Positions 42,326 through 52,144 of a stretch of DNA of 64,000 bases are shown here, piece after piece. The position numbers and the translations under genes are program-made. This DNA comes from Clostridiaceae bacterium Marseille-Q4143. Lineage in GTDB: Bacteria; Bacillota; Clostridia; Lachnospirales; Lachnospiraceae. Each line of letters begins with the position of its first letter. Position 1 is the stretch's first letter. The notes under the pieces are model-generated. The model ran no database searches, was not told the DNA's origin, and saw only the letters and a list, made by a program, of their open reading frames with translations. Where the stretch lies: assembly GCA_018228645.1 (NCBI GenBank), contig CP073693.1, positions 1,802,253 through 1,866,252 of the forward strand, given 5' to 3'.

Positions 42326-45100
42326 ATGAAATATAAAAAATATATATTGATAGTTGTTATGGTACTTATATTATTGTGGAAATATTCAATTATAAATGTA
42401 AACGCAACTGGGCTATTAGTAGGAGAAGGAACTATAGATAATCCATACAAAATAAGTACAGTTAATGATTTGTTAGTTTTTAAAGAAAAAGTGGACGCAG
42501 GAGATACTTTTTCCGGAAAATATGTGGAACAGACTACAAACATTGATTTGAGTGCATGTGATGATTGGGATGCAATAGGAGGAACAGATAAGGGCACATT
42601 CTTTGATGGTGTATATAATGGAAAGGGACATTATATAGAAAATATTAAAATAAATAAGCCAGAAAAAGATGTTGCTTTTTTTGGGTGGCTTTCTGGAACG
42701 GTTATCAATTTGGGAATCGAAAGCGGATCCATAGAGGGTAACTGTGCCGCCGGTATTGCTGTCCATGCAAATGGGAACTCTGCAAGAATAATCAACTGTT
42801 ATAATAAGGCAACGATAATCGGGAATAGAGCTGGAGGAATAGCAGATGATTTTGATGGACAAATTATAAATTGCTGGAACACAGGAGATTGTGTGCTGAA
42901 AGATGGTGCGACAGGATATGGTCTAACATCATATTCAGTTGAGCAAATAATATATGGATATTCGATTCAAGAACCGTATGATGTTAAAAGATTTAAAGGA
43001 GAAGCTTATTTCGAAGAAAAATTAGATAAAAATGTTGTATTGGATGAGAATTTCGCAGATAAATTAAATAAAAATTTGGAACAGTGTATTAAATTTAAAA
43101 TACTAAACTACAATGATGTGGTGTTTTGGCAATATCAAGATGATAGTTGCCACTTTGAAATTGAAGATTCGTATAACATTGATTATAGAGGAAAAACAGA
43201 ATATCAGCCCAAAGAAACGGGTGCTAAAAATGCTCCCATTAATATCTGTTCCCAAGATGACTTAATAATGTTGAGCGCGGGAGTTAATTATGGAAATACG
43301 TATGAAGACATATATTTTAAACAAAGGCGGGATATTAATTTTGATGAAAAATATAATTGGCAACCGATAGGAAATGTAGAAAAAGGAAAGGTTTTTGCAG
43401 GAAAATTCGATGGAAATGGCTATTTGATTTCAAATATTAATTCGTCACAGAATATGTATACAGGTTTATTTGGATATTTAGCAGGGGAAATATACAATGT
43501 TCAGCTTACAAATATAAATTTTACAGGGCAATATGTTGGAGGAATAGCATGCGTAGGGTATGCGTCCCCAGATATTTATAATTGCTCTGTTAGCGGGACT
43601 ATGACGGGAACTCATAGTGCATCAGGAATTGTAGGTGATCTGGGAGATGGAAGAATTTTCAACTGCTGGTCTTTGTTAAATGAGTCTCAAAATAATTATG
43701 GTATATGTGCAAGTGGTGGGAAAATTGTAAAAGATTGTTTTAGTAATATCGTACTATATAAAAATCTTGCCAATAAGAAAATAGATAATTTCCAAGGAAC
43801 AATTCCGTATATGATGTCATCTCAATTTGCTTCAGATATGAATCAGAAGTTGATGACCAATAGGTATGTACCTGTTGAGAATGTGATTTTATGGACATCA
43901 ACAAAAGAAAATCAAATTATTCAAAAGAGAAGTAATAATATTTTCAAAATTCCACTCTGGATAAAATATCATATAGATATATGCGTAACAATTTTTATAG
44001 CTGCTAGTATATGTATATATTTCTCATCTATAAATGAAAGAAATAAAAGATATAATTCAAGAAGGAATGGATTAATTGACTTTTTACGAATACTTTTCTG
44101 TATAAATATTATGTTATTGCATTGGGGAGAATGGCTGGGAGATTCAGCTTTGTTCTCGCCAAGTGGATATATTGGCGTTGCATTTTTCTATATGGTAACG
44201 GGACATTTTTTGGCAAAAGAAATTCATTCAAAAAGTAGCAATGTGACTAGAAATGAATTAGCTAATGAAACTCTGACATTTTTCTGGAAAAAATTGAAAT
44301 CGATATTACCATATTATATTATAGCAGTGGCAATTTCATTTATAGTTGTATCAATTGATCAGTTCCAATCATGGACGATTATATGGGAAAATTTTAAGCT
44401 TTTTATAAGTGAAATCCTAATGCTGCAAATGATTGGATTACCGACATATACTATAATTGCAACTGAATGGTATTTATCAGCATTATTTATTACTCTTCCT
44501 ATTATTTATATATTTGTGAGAAGATATGGGAATATATACACAATATGTATAGGACCGTTGGTATCGCTATTAGTGTTGGGATGGATTTTGCATCAATATG
44601 GGTGTTTGACATTGCCAGGAACATGGACAGGAATATGTTACGAAGGTGTACTACGGGGATTTGCTTTGCTTACTTTGGGAGCAACCAGTTATTCAATAAG
44701 CATTGTGTTCAAAAATAAATTTCCAGAACATTCAAAGGTGCTTTCTATAATAGAAATTTTATTATGGTTAACAATTTTTGCCGAAATGTTTTTGGAAAAA
44801 GGATATACCTCTTATGATTTCATATTGGTTATGATGATTTTTATTGCACTATGTATTACGCTAAGCGGAAGAACTATAACCAACAAATTGCAGAATAACA
44901 CTGTGTGCAATATGGCTGCTAAAATGAGTATTCCGTTGTTTTTGTGTCATGGGTTTTTATTAAATACATTACCTAAATACGTAAAAGAGTGGGATAAATG
45001 GTATGCACTTGGGAGCTTTCTCATATTAGCAATAATCGCATCAATTATTGATATATTAGGAGCTGACATAATAAGTGGGGGGTTGAAAAAGAATAGATGA
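42326..45100 (+). CDS. Extracellular GLUG-like beta-helix fused to a membrane acyltransferase
   Basis: The 924-residue protein starts with a signal sequence or anchor (YILIVVMVLILLWKY). Residues about 30-535 form two copies of a unit with TIDNPYKISTVNDLLVFKE/APINICSQDDLIMLS, GVYNGKGHYIENI/GKFDGNGYLISNI, and GLUG-like strands, as in secreted beta-helix adhesins. A membrane helix (about 548-568) then leads into an acyltransferase-3 domain (about 575-920; LIDFLRILFCINIMLLHW). The fusion suggests acylation of a surface glycan by an enzyme that carries its own glycan- or wall-binding arm. This architecture is unfamiliar to me. Confidence 0.75.
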   Translation: MKYKKYILIVVMVLILLWKYSIINVNATGLLVGEGTIDNPYKISTVNDLLVFKEKVDAGDTFSGKYVEQTTNIDLSACDDWDAIGGTDKGTFFDGVYNGKGHYIENIKINKPEKDVAFFGWLSGTVINLGIESGSIEGNCAAGIAVHANGNSARIINCYNKATIIGNRAGGIADDFDGQIINCWNTGDCVLKDGATGYGLTSYSVEQIIYGYSIQEPYDVKRFKGEAYFEEKLDKNVVLDENFADKLNKNLEQCIKFKILNYNDVVFWQYQDDSCHFEIEDSYNIDYRGKTEYQPKETGAKNAPINICSQDDLIMLSAGVNYGNTYEDIYFKQRRDINFDEKYNWQPIGNVEKGKVFAGKFDGNGYLISNINSSQNMYTGLFGYLAGEIYNVQLTNINFTGQYVGGIACVGYASPDIYNCSVSGTMTGTHSASGIVGDLGDGRIFNCWSLLNESQNNYGICASGGKIVKDCFSNIVLYKNLANKKIDNFQGTIPYMMSSQFASDMNQKLMTNRYVPVENVILWTSTKENQIIQKRSNNIFKIPLWIKYHIDICVTIFIAASICIYFSSINERNKRYNSRRNGLIDFLRILFCINIMLLHWGEWLGDSALFSPSGYIGVAFFYMVTGHFLAKEIHSKSSNVTRNELANETLTFFWKKLKSILPYYIIAVAISFIVVSIDQFQSWTIIWENFKLFISEILMLQMIGLPTYTIIATEWYLSALFITLPIIYIFVRRYGNIYTICIGPLVSLLVLGWILHQYGCLTLPGTWTGICYEGVLRGFALLTLGATSYSISIVFKNKFPEHSKVLSIIEILLWLTIFAEMFLEKGYTSYDFILVMMIFIALCITLSGRTITNKLQNNTVCNMAAKMSIPLFLCHGFLLNTLPKYVKEWDKWYALGSFLILAIIASIIDILGADIISGGLKKNR

Positions 45101-45101
45101 T

Positions 45102-45135
45102 TTCAAAGGATCTCTGACAGCAGAGACCCTTTGAA
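45102..45135 (+). terminator. Hairpin after the fusion gene
   Basis: TTCAAAGGATCTCTG and CAGAGACCCTTTGAA (one mismatch), loop ACAG. No T-run follows, so its role may be RNA stability. Confidence 0.5.
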
Positions 45136-45164
45136 CAAATACAGAAAGGTGTAATATTGATAAT

Positions 45165-45671
45165 ATGAACGGCATCTGGAAACTATTAGAAAAAATAATT
45201 CGATTTATATTAGAAAAAACAATACATATAAATATAAGTGCAGATCAATGGAATGGACTTGTTCAATTTATAAAATTTGGAATAGTTGGTTTAAGTAATA
45301 CTGTTATCTCATACTTATTATATGTTGGAGCATTACTTATTTTTCAAAAAAAACAGTGGATTCCTTCTATTGATTATTTAGTTGCGCAGGTAATTGCATT
45401 TGTATTGAGTGTGTTGTGGTCATTTTACTGGAATAATAAATATGTATTTAAACAAAATGAAGGTCAGGAACGGAATATATTTGCAGCTTTGTTAAAAACA
45501 TATGTTTCATATGCTTTCACAGGATTATTCCTTAACAGTGTATTATCATTTATTTGGGTAGAAATAATTGGGGTATCCAAATTGATTGCTCCTATTATTA
45601 ATTTATTGGTAAGTGTTCCGATAAATTTTTTGATGAATAAATTTTGGGCATTTAAAACAGAAAGTAAATAG
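45165..45671 (+). CDS. GtrA-family membrane protein
   Basis: The 168-residue protein has four membrane helices and the family phrases FIKFGIVGLSNTVISYLLY, SFYWNNKYVFK and FLMNKFWAFK. GtrA proteins are thought to flip or support polyprenyl-linked sugars for later transfer outside. It precedes a large polytopic protein, with which it probably works. The spacing from AGAAAGG to the ATG is long, so the exact start is uncertain. Confidence 0.85.
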   Translation: MNGIWKLLEKIIRFILEKTIHINISADQWNGLVQFIKFGIVGLSNTVISYLLYVGALLIFQKKQWIPSIDYLVAQVIAFVLSVLWSFYWNNKYVFKQNEGQERNIFAALLKTYVSYAFTGLFLNSVLSFIWVEIIGVSKLIAPIINLLVSVPINFLMNKFWAFKTESK

Positions 45672-45682
45672 AGAATAATAGT

Positions 45683-47143
45683 ATGAAAAAAATAAATATA
45701 TTGTCTGGTTTAATTTATTTATATGTAATGCTGCCAATTACATTATTTTTCCTAGGATGGACAAAATGGTATATTGCATTGGCGGGAGTGGGAATCCTCG
45801 GACTTTGCTGGTACAGAATGTCGTGTGATACCAGACCGGTAGAACTACCGGAATTGGATGTAGAGAAGATCGAAAAACTTGTATTTGTAATTTTGATAAT
45901 TGCTTTTTGGGTATATCTTTCCGGAATAGGAAAATTTGTTTTTCAGAATACAGACCATGATTGCCGTAATCCGATATTTGAAATTCTGGTAAATTATTCA
46001 TGGCCGCCAACAAGAACGGTAATGACAGAATCCGGATTGGCGACAAAAGGTTTGATCTATTATATAGGATTCTGGCTTCCGGCAGCAGTGTTCGGAAAGA
46101 TATTTGGAGTAACAGCCGGCTATTGCTTTCAGGCTCTATGGGCAATAGTTGGTATATTTATTTTTTATCTGTTATTATCCAGTACATTGAAAGAAATAAG
46201 AATCTGGCCATTAGTGGTATTCATTTTTTTTAGCGGTTTGGATATTGTAGGTATGTTGCTGACAAATGGAACACTAGAGGGAATAACGGCTACTACTCAT
46301 TTAGAATGGTGGGCAAGTACATTTGAATTTTCCAGTTTTACAACGCAGCTTTTTTGGGTATTTAATCAGTCAATTCCGGCCTGGGTTATTTTGATGCTGA
46401 TTTTGCGACAGAAAAAGAATCGATATATGGTTGTGCTGCTGGGATCGATGTTATTATGTAGTACACTTCCCTTTATTGGTCTCGTTCCATTTGCTGCTTA
46501 TTGGGGATTCACAAGATCTTACGAAGGTTGTGCAGGAAAGGAGAAGGTGCAAGCTTGGATAAAGGATACCTTCTCTGTAGAGAACGTTTTAGGGGGAGGA
46601 ATTGCCGGAATTATAACTTGGTTTTACTTAATGAATAATGAAGCAGGGCAAAATATAGTTTCCACAGGGGGAGATAATCCAGGAGTCAGAGGATATCTGC
46701 TACTGTATGTTATATTCATATTGATTGAAATTGGCGGATATTATCTTCTGCTATATAAAGATGAAAAAAGAAATCCTGTTTACTATGTTAGTTTCATATG
46801 GCTTCTGATTTGTCCGTTAATCCGGATTGGTTATGGTACGGATTTTGGAATGAGAGCGTCGATACCAGCTTTACTTATTCTTTGTCTGTTATGTATAAAA
46901 GCAATTGACAGATGGTGGAATGAAAAGAGAAGAGGAGTATTAATCTGCATGTTGATACTGTTGTCAGTGGGATCGATAACACCTCTTTGTGAGATAAACC
47001 GAACTATTCATATGACAGTACAGTCATATCGGAATAAGGAAAAAGTATATTCCGACAGTCAGTCGGAAGATGATATTTTTGGAAGTTATAATTTTTCCGG
47101 AAAAATAGATGGAAAATTTTTCTTTGAGCATGTTAGTAGATAA
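45683..47143 (+). CDS. Polytopic membrane protein, probable GT-C glycosyltransferase
   Basis: The 486-residue protein has about twelve hydrophobic segments. The external loop after the second or third helix has QNTDHDCRNPIFEILVNYSW, an acidic pair like that of GT-C enzymes. Charged C-terminal tail outside the last helix. It lies 11 bases after GtrA and is the last gene before the insertion cluster. I do not recognise a named family; GT-C or polymerase activity is inferred from topology and context. Confidence 0.6.
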   Translation: MKKINILSGLIYLYVMLPITLFFLGWTKWYIALAGVGILGLCWYRMSCDTRPVELPELDVEKIEKLVFVILIIAFWVYLSGIGKFVFQNTDHDCRNPIFEILVNYSWPPTRTVMTESGLATKGLIYYIGFWLPAAVFGKIFGVTAGYCFQALWAIVGIFIFYLLLSSTLKEIRIWPLVVFIFFSGLDIVGMLLTNGTLEGITATTHLEWWASTFEFSSFTTQLFWVFNQSIPAWVILMLILRQKKNRYMVVLLGSMLLCSTLPFIGLVPFAAYWGFTRSYEGCAGKEKVQAWIKDTFSVENVLGGGIAGIITWFYLMNNEAGQNIVSTGGDNPGVRGYLLLYVIFILIEIGGYYLLLYKDEKRNPVYYVSFIWLLICPLIRIGYGTDFGMRASIPALLILCLLCIKAIDRWWNEKRRGVLICMLILLSVGSITPLCEINRTIHMTVQSYRNKEKVYSDSQSEDDIFGSYNFSGKIDGKFFFEHVSR

Positions 47144-47156
47144 TGAAAACTAGTTA

Positions 47157-47670
47157 GTAAGTCCTCAAATGGTTCTTTCCGTTCTTGGTAAGCGTTTAAA
47201 TTTTAGGTATGATAGAAAAATCCCGACTACTTTTCAGTAGCCGGAGCACCTTGACAATTCACATATGATTGATTTGATTCGTTTGCACGACGTTCACTCT
47301 CAGCTTTGACGGTTTCGTTCCACGGAGCTAGAAGTTCTAATTCATCATCACTCATCTTATCATCAGGTAGTTTTTCCAACAGATAGGTAAGATAGTGATA
47401 GACGTTTACTCCATTGGCTTTTGCCATTTCTACCATTGTGTACACGATAGCGCTGGCCTGGGCTCCGTTTGGTGTATCACAGAACAGCCAGTTTTTACGG
47501 CCTACTGTAAACGGGCGAATCGCATTTTCACTGAGATTATTAGAAAAACTGCAGCGACCGTCTTCCAAATAGGTGGATAGATAGGAGCGGCGGTTCTGAA
47601 TGTAGGTAACAGCTTTATCTATTCTGCTTCCACGGGTAGGACTCTGCTGATCAAGCCACGACAAAAAGCC
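47157..47670. mobile_element. IS66 copy 1, left-end fragment
   Basis: Starts with the terminal repeat GTAAGTCCTCAAA (47157-47169), contains the 3' part of a tnpC gene and is cut at 47,670 where a second IS66 begins with its own GTAAGTCC. Confidence 0.7.
47227..47670 (-). pseudogene. IS66 TnpC transposase, C-terminal fragment
   Basis: The reading contains GRCSFSNNLSENAIRPFTVGRKNWLFCDTPNGAQASA, the conserved C-terminal region of IS66 transposase, and ends normally. The N-terminal two thirds are missing because the next IS66 copy starts there. It is not a copy of the neighbouring tnpC; the sequences differ clearly. Confidence 0.8.
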
Positions 47671-47763
47671 GTAAGTCCTTAAACATGAGTACCAGATAAG
47701 CAAAAATCCCCGTGTTTCCGGGGATTACGCTAATTTTTTGAAAATAGATTGTACCTTGAAAAG

Positions 47764-49240
47764 TTAAGATTTTTTATATTTACTGGGACATGCTTTCTGT
47801 ACCAGAGGTGACCATGGAAGAAGATTATCCAGAAAACGGAGATTATTATCGTCTACGTGTTGCGGAATCTCAGTGAGAAGCAGATTAAAATACTCAAAGG
47901 TATTCAGTCCATTTGCTTTGGCTGTTTCAACCAGGCTGTACAGGACAGCACTGGCTTTTGCCCCATTGGAAGATTCAATCAAAACAAAATTTTTCCTACC
48001 AAGAGTAAATGGACGGATTGCCTGCTCGGCGTAATTATTGTCCATGGGAATGTTGCCATCGGAAAGGAAAACACGCAAATGTTTTTCCTGATTGATACTG
48101 TATGCAAGAGCTTTGCCGATGGAACCGTGTTGGGTTACCTGGGTATATTTCTGTTTTACCCATGCGAAATAAGCATCAACTTTATCAGAGAGAACAAGCT
48201 GACGCTGCTTCTTGCGATCAGATACAGGCAGATCATCAAAAGTATTATCTATACGTAACATTTCGGTGATCATGTCATAAGCCTCCTGGGCGATGGAGCC
48301 TTTAGCAGCCGTGAGACCGACAGATTTTATAAAGTCTGCAAAAGGTCTTCGGGCATGGATCCAGCAGTCGGCAACTTTGAGATCTTCCCGTTCTTTTTCA
48401 AGTTTGTGGTAGACCTGATATCCATCGGTCACTACAGTTCCGGAGAAAGTTTTCAGAAACTCCCGTGGATGATCTGAACGGCGGGACTCCTGCCACTCGT
48501 AGAGAACGATAGGATGAGTACCTCTGAAAGGACGATTCCGGTAGACCCACATATAAGTCTTTTTACCGTTTTTGATTTTGGCATTGTCAATACGCATGAC
48601 CTTTACAGGAGTCTCATCGGCATGGATGACTTTACTGTCATAGATCAGTTCATGTATACGATCATAAATTAGAGAAAGATACATATCAGTACTTCTGATC
48701 ACCCAGTTTGCCATAGTATTAGTTGCAAGATTGATGCCGTTCATCTTATAGGTTTTTGCCTGCCGTTCCAATGGCAGGGCATTGGTGTATTTGCCATTTA
48801 TGATGGAGGCGACCAATGCCGGAGTAGCGATACTGTTCCGAAAAAGATCTCTGGGTCTTGGAGCCTTCAGAATGGTTCCGTCATTACTTTTTGAAGCATA
48901 TACATGGACATGATGTTCATCAACGATGAATGTTTCCGGAATGATATGGAGACGTTTATAGACTTCTATCGGGAGCTCTTTGTAACCGTTTGGAAATTTG
49001 GCAGCCAGTTCTTCATCGGAGAGCCTGTGTTCGATAATACGGGCAGGAAGCCCATCAAGATCTGCTTCCCGTTTTCCTTTCGCCTTGGAACGACGATAGG
49101 AAGAGATGACGAAAATAGAAAAAGGAAGTGCTGTGCAGAGCTTTGGAGACCTTGTAAACATAGTTAGAAGGTCTCTGGAAGCTGTGCATAGCCCAAAGAG
49201 AACTGTCCTGAAAACAGGAAAAAAGTTCTCTGTATTGCAC
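47764..49240 (-). CDS. tnpC: IS66 transposase TnpC with abnormal N-terminus
   Basis: From about 49,110 downward the protein is typical: YRRSKAKGKREADLDGLP, zinc-finger-like and DDE regions (VIHADETPVKV, VVTDGYQVYH), NNYAEQAIRPFTLGRKNFV near the end. The usual N-terminal 90-100 residues (leucine-zipper and linker) cannot be recognised. Instead, the DNA at 49,134-49,240 forms two strong inverted repeats. The reading can be extended to 49,419 over tnpB, but that part looks non-native; the upper coordinate is my estimate. Probably inactive. Confidence 0.6.
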
Positions 49241-49255
49241 AAAGCAAAATAACGT

Positions 49256-49615
49256 TTAACCGGAACTTTGTGGGGTGACATCATGAATAACAGGTTCGAT
49301 TGCAAAGCCCTGCATGAGCCAGTGAAACTGTTCTGCAGACATGGATTTGAGATCATCAGATGACCGTGGCCATGTGAAATGTCCGGATTCCATACGTTTG
49401 TAAAGAAGCAGGAAGCCATCGCCTTCCCACAGGAGGCCTTTGATCTTCGAGGCAGACCTTCCGCAGAAAAGGAACAGTGTGTTAGGGACGAACAGGTTCA
49501 TATGATATCTACGTTCGATGATGGCAGCAAGTGAATCAATGCCATATCGGAGATCTGTGTAGCCACAGACAATGTAGATACCAGTAAAATAGGCAGGGTC
49601 AGCATCTTTAAGCAT
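49256..49615 (-). CDS. tnpB: IS66 accessory protein TnpB
   Basis: The 119-residue protein has the family phrases IYIVCGYTDLRYGIDSLAAII, LFLFCGRSASKIKGLLWEGDGFLLLYKR and FTWP. TnpB is needed for IS66 transposition, although its biochemistry is unclear. Its start overlaps the end of tnpA. Confidence 0.88.
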   Translation of the reverse strand: MLKDADPAYFTGIYIVCGYTDLRYGIDSLAAIIERRYHMNLFVPNTLFLFCGRSASKIKGLLWEGDGFLLLYKRMESGHFTWPRSSDDLKSMSAEQFHWLMQGFAIEPVIHDVTPQSSG

Positions 49616-49994
49616 AGTGCACCGCCTTTATGAGCTTAGCAAGGAACTCTTCAGAAATAGAATCTTCGATTTCCATGGAGAACCCATTGATGCCCAGCTT
49701 CACCATGGAATAATTCGGGCGAATCGTGCAATTCGAGCGAATTGAACGAAGTTCAGTTATTTCGAGCGAAGAATTCGAATCTGCAACAGCAGGAATGGAA
49801 AGTGGAACAATATCAGGAAGTGCCTGATCGACGACTTCTTCTTTGAGGAGATGTTTCCAATAGTTGTAAGTGTGAAAAGAAAAATGGTTTATTTCACACC
49901 ATTGCCGGACGGTCAGACCACTGGCTTTCTGCGCTGCAAACCTGGCAGTCCACTCTTGAAGTTTTGCTTGATGAAGTTTTTGTTTAGCGTTCAT
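49608..49994 (-). CDS. tnpA: IS66 accessory protein TnpA
   Basis: The 128-residue protein begins with a basic helix (KQKLHQAKLQEWTARFAAQK) and an HTH-like region (SGLTVRQWCEINHFSFHTY), and is followed by tnpB with overlap. The motif TTCGAGCGAA recurs within its 3' half (49713, 49732, 49761) and just upstream of the gene (about 50,036). A near-identical second copy is at 52,137-52,523. Confidence 0.85.
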   Translation of the reverse strand: MNAKQKLHQAKLQEWTARFAAQKASGLTVRQWCEINHFSFHTYNYWKHLLKEEVVDQALPDIVPLSIPAVADSNSSLEITELRSIRSNCTIRPNYSMVKLGINGFSMEIEDSISEEFLAKLIKAVHYA

Positions 49995-50133
49995 GAGATA
50001 ATCCTCCTGGATTAAAGTAATATGATTCGTACAAATCGAGCGAATTGCGCGAAATCATGTTTAGATATGTTTGAAGGAGCAATTATCTCAGAAATATGGT
50101 ATCATGAACAGGTACTGATTATTGAGGACTTAC

Positions 50134-50244
50134 GAATATTACGGTTCAAATGTACCCCTGTTCCGAAGGAACGGATACCGGCAGTCCGGCACTATGATAC
50201 CGTGAGTCCGGAACAGGGATACCACATTTTTGCTACATGCGAGT
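50134..50244. repeat. IS21-end region with 22-base tandem repeats
   Basis: Three imperfect units, each ending GATACC (at 50174, 50196 and 50218, spacing 22 bases) and containing TCCGG or TTCCG, lie just beyond the 3' end of the IstB remnant. IS21-family ends carry such repeated transposase-binding sites. Confidence 0.55.
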
Positions 50245-50691
50245 TTACCCGCTTAATGCCGGATCCAACCCGTATACTTCACGCATGGATCTGTAATTCG
50301 CCGGGTCCGTTGGGATGATGTTGATCTTGTACGCATCATGCTTAATACGATCCAGGATCGCTTCCGAGAGGGGACTGTCATCGCCTCCCAGTTGATCGTA
50401 CCAGCCATTGCAATCATACTGAGAGCAAAAGATGGTGGATGACTTCTTGCGTCTCCGATGGAGAAGTTCCAGTATATCATGCTGTTCGGATTCAGTTGGC
50501 TTCAGTAGTAGCCATTCATCGATGATTAGCAGAATCGGATTGGCATATTTACTCTGGACCTTCTTGTAAGTTCCATCGTTACGTGCCATCTCTAACTCCA
50601 AGAGCAGGTCTGGAAGTCGAACGTATTTCGTAGTGTATCAGCGCTTGCAGGCTTCCATACCGAAAGCGCATGCCATGTAGGTCTTTCCACT
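50245..50691 (-). pseudogene. istB: IS21 helper ATPase IstB, truncated and with internal stop
   Basis: The last 118 codons read QSKYANPILLIIDEWLLLKP (Walker B region) to YRSMREVYGLDPALSG, typical IstB. Upstream in the same frame, GKTYMACAFGMEACKR (end of Walker A) is followed by TGA and then YTTKYVRLPDLLLELEMAR. The gene begins abruptly at the Walker A Gly where the IS3 copy is inserted. The transposase gene istA is absent. Confidence 0.8.
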
Positions 50692-50781
50692 ATAATGGTC
50701 TCATAAATTAAGACACTTTTTCGGACAGTTTTTAATGAATCTGATATACTTAAATTAGTACGAAAGAAAGGATTCACAAAC

Positions 50782-51129
50782 ATGTCCAGACAAAGAAGAA
50801 ATTTCAGTGCCAAATTTAAATCAGACCTTGTAATCGAACTGCTTAAGGGGGAAAAAGATCTTAATACCCTTGCAGTTGAAAATAATATCCAGCCAAATCT
50901 TCTTCGCAACTGGAAAAAGGAATTTCTCAGCAATGCCTCTGTTATATTCGATGACAAGCGAGAAGATAACCTCAAAGAAAAGCTTGCCGAAGAACGCAAG
51001 GAAAAAGCGGAGTATGCCAAAAAGGTTGGTCAGTTAACCATGCAGGTTGACTGGCTCAAAAAAAAATCTGAAGAAATTTGTGGACCTGACTACGAGAGTA
51101 AGTTTAGTCCAAAGCCTTTTGACGACTAA
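50782..51129 (+). CDS. IS3 OrfA (HTH protein)
   Basis: The 115-residue product has the IS3 OrfA helix-turn-helix (FSAKFKSDLVIELLKGEKDLNTLAVENNIQPNLLRNWKKEFL) and a coiled coil (LKEKLAEERKEKAEYAKKVGQLTMQVDWLKKK). The OrfB frame overlaps its end, as expected for the programmed frameshift that yields the fused transposase. Confidence 0.85.
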   Translation: MSRQRRNFSAKFKSDLVIELLKGEKDLNTLAVENNIQPNLLRNWKKEFLSNASVIFDDKREDNLKEKLAEERKEKAEYAKKVGQLTMQVDWLKKKSEEICGPDYESKFSPKPFDD

Positions 51130-51936
51130 AGAAATACCAGCTTCTGTTGGTGCTAAGTTGCTTGACATCAATCGCACAAGCATTTATTATAAAGGCATTC
51201 CTGTATCTGAAGTAGAACTGACTTGTAAAGAGATCATCGATCATCTCCATACAGATAATCCGACCTGGGGTGCAAGGCAAATGTCTGAGCAATTAAAGTC
51301 TAAAGGTTATCATGTAGGACGCCGGAAAGCACGGCGTTTCATGAACGAAATGGATATTTACCCTATCTATCCAAAGATGAATCTTTCCAAGCGTATGCAG
51401 CAAGCCAAGGTATGTCCATATCTGCTTCGTAATGCCATCATAGACAAACCCAATCAGGCATGGTCTATAGATATTACATATATTCCGATCAGACGTGGCT
51501 TTTTAATCTGACAGCCATTATTGATTGGCACAGCCGCTGTATCGTAGGCTGGGAAGTAGACGATACTCTTGACACCAGAATGGTCATAAATGCTTTGAAA
51601 AAGGCATTCATGGTAGCCAAACCGCAGATACTGAATTCTGATCAGGGATGCCAGTTTACAAGTCAGCAGTACATTGATTTTGTAAAGGAAAACGGCATTC
51701 GTCAGAGCATGGATGGCAAAAGTCGCTAGGCAGACAACATCATGATTGAGCGCTGGTTTCGCAGCTTCAAGTACGAGGAAGCCTATCTGACGCAATACAA
51801 TAACATTAAAGAAGCCAGAGCCGCCATCGGACAGTATATCCACACTTACAACTTTGAGCGGCGTCATTCTGCACTTGCCTATCAGACACCGGCTGAATAC
51901 TACTATCCGGCCATGCTGTTGCCACATGTAGCTTAG
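51047..51936 (+). pseudogene. IS3 OrfB transposase, frameshifted and with internal stop
   Basis: The first part reads to SIDITYIPIRRGF, then the frame changes near 51,500 and continues as LTAIIDWHSRCIVGWEVDDT, LNSDQGCQFTSQQY. A TAG at 51727-51729 replaces a probable Trp in SMDGKSR-ADNIMIERWFRSFKYEE, before the final Glu. Two lesions leave no working DDE integrase. Confidence 0.85.
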
Positions 51937-52052
51937 CATAAATGGAACAGGGGGAGAGTTCCACTACTTTTCCAGTGTTACCTGTAACTTATCAACCATA
52001 TCAGTTCATTATAAAAATCTCAAATTTTTGTCTTGACAACTGAGCCACTATA

Positions 52053-52144
52053 GCAGCAAGTGAATCAATGCCATATCGGAGATCTGTGTAGCCACAGACA
52101 ATGTAGATACCAGCAAAATAGGCAGGGTCAGCATCTTTAAGCAT
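52053..52144 (-). pseudogene. IS66 TnpB, N-terminal fragment
   Basis: Codons for MLKDADPAYFAGIYIVCGYTDLRYGIDSLAA remain (start at 52144), then the frame runs into the IS3 end. Confidence 0.75.

Larger units (their letters stand above)
47671..50133. mobile_element. IS66 copy 2, complete ends, 2463 bp
   Basis: Terminal repeats are GTAAGTCCTTAAACATGAGT at the left and, inverted, GTAAGTCCTCAATAATCAGT at the right. Inside are tnpA, tnpB and tnpC on the minus strand, the standard order. Flanking 8-base duplications are absent (AAAAAGCC and GAATATTA), so later recombination has changed at least one side. Confidence 0.8.
50690..52052. mobile_element. IS3-family element with CTATA flanks
   Basis: The element (about 50695-52047) has weakly matching ends (TGG...AAGACA inverted) and is flanked by the same five bases CTATA on each side (50690-50694, 52048-52052), a likely target duplication. 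It sits exactly where the IstB remnant meets an IS66 fragment, so the two were already joined before IS3 arrived. Confidence 0.6.

Noticed and set aside
49241..49419. Extension of IS66 TnpC upstream over tnpB
   Set aside because: The residues do not resemble TnpC and the DNA codes for TnpB in another frame.
50592..51020. Minus-strand 142-codon open frame over the IS3 left end
   Set aside because: Opposite the IS3 OrfA gene, no family resemblance.
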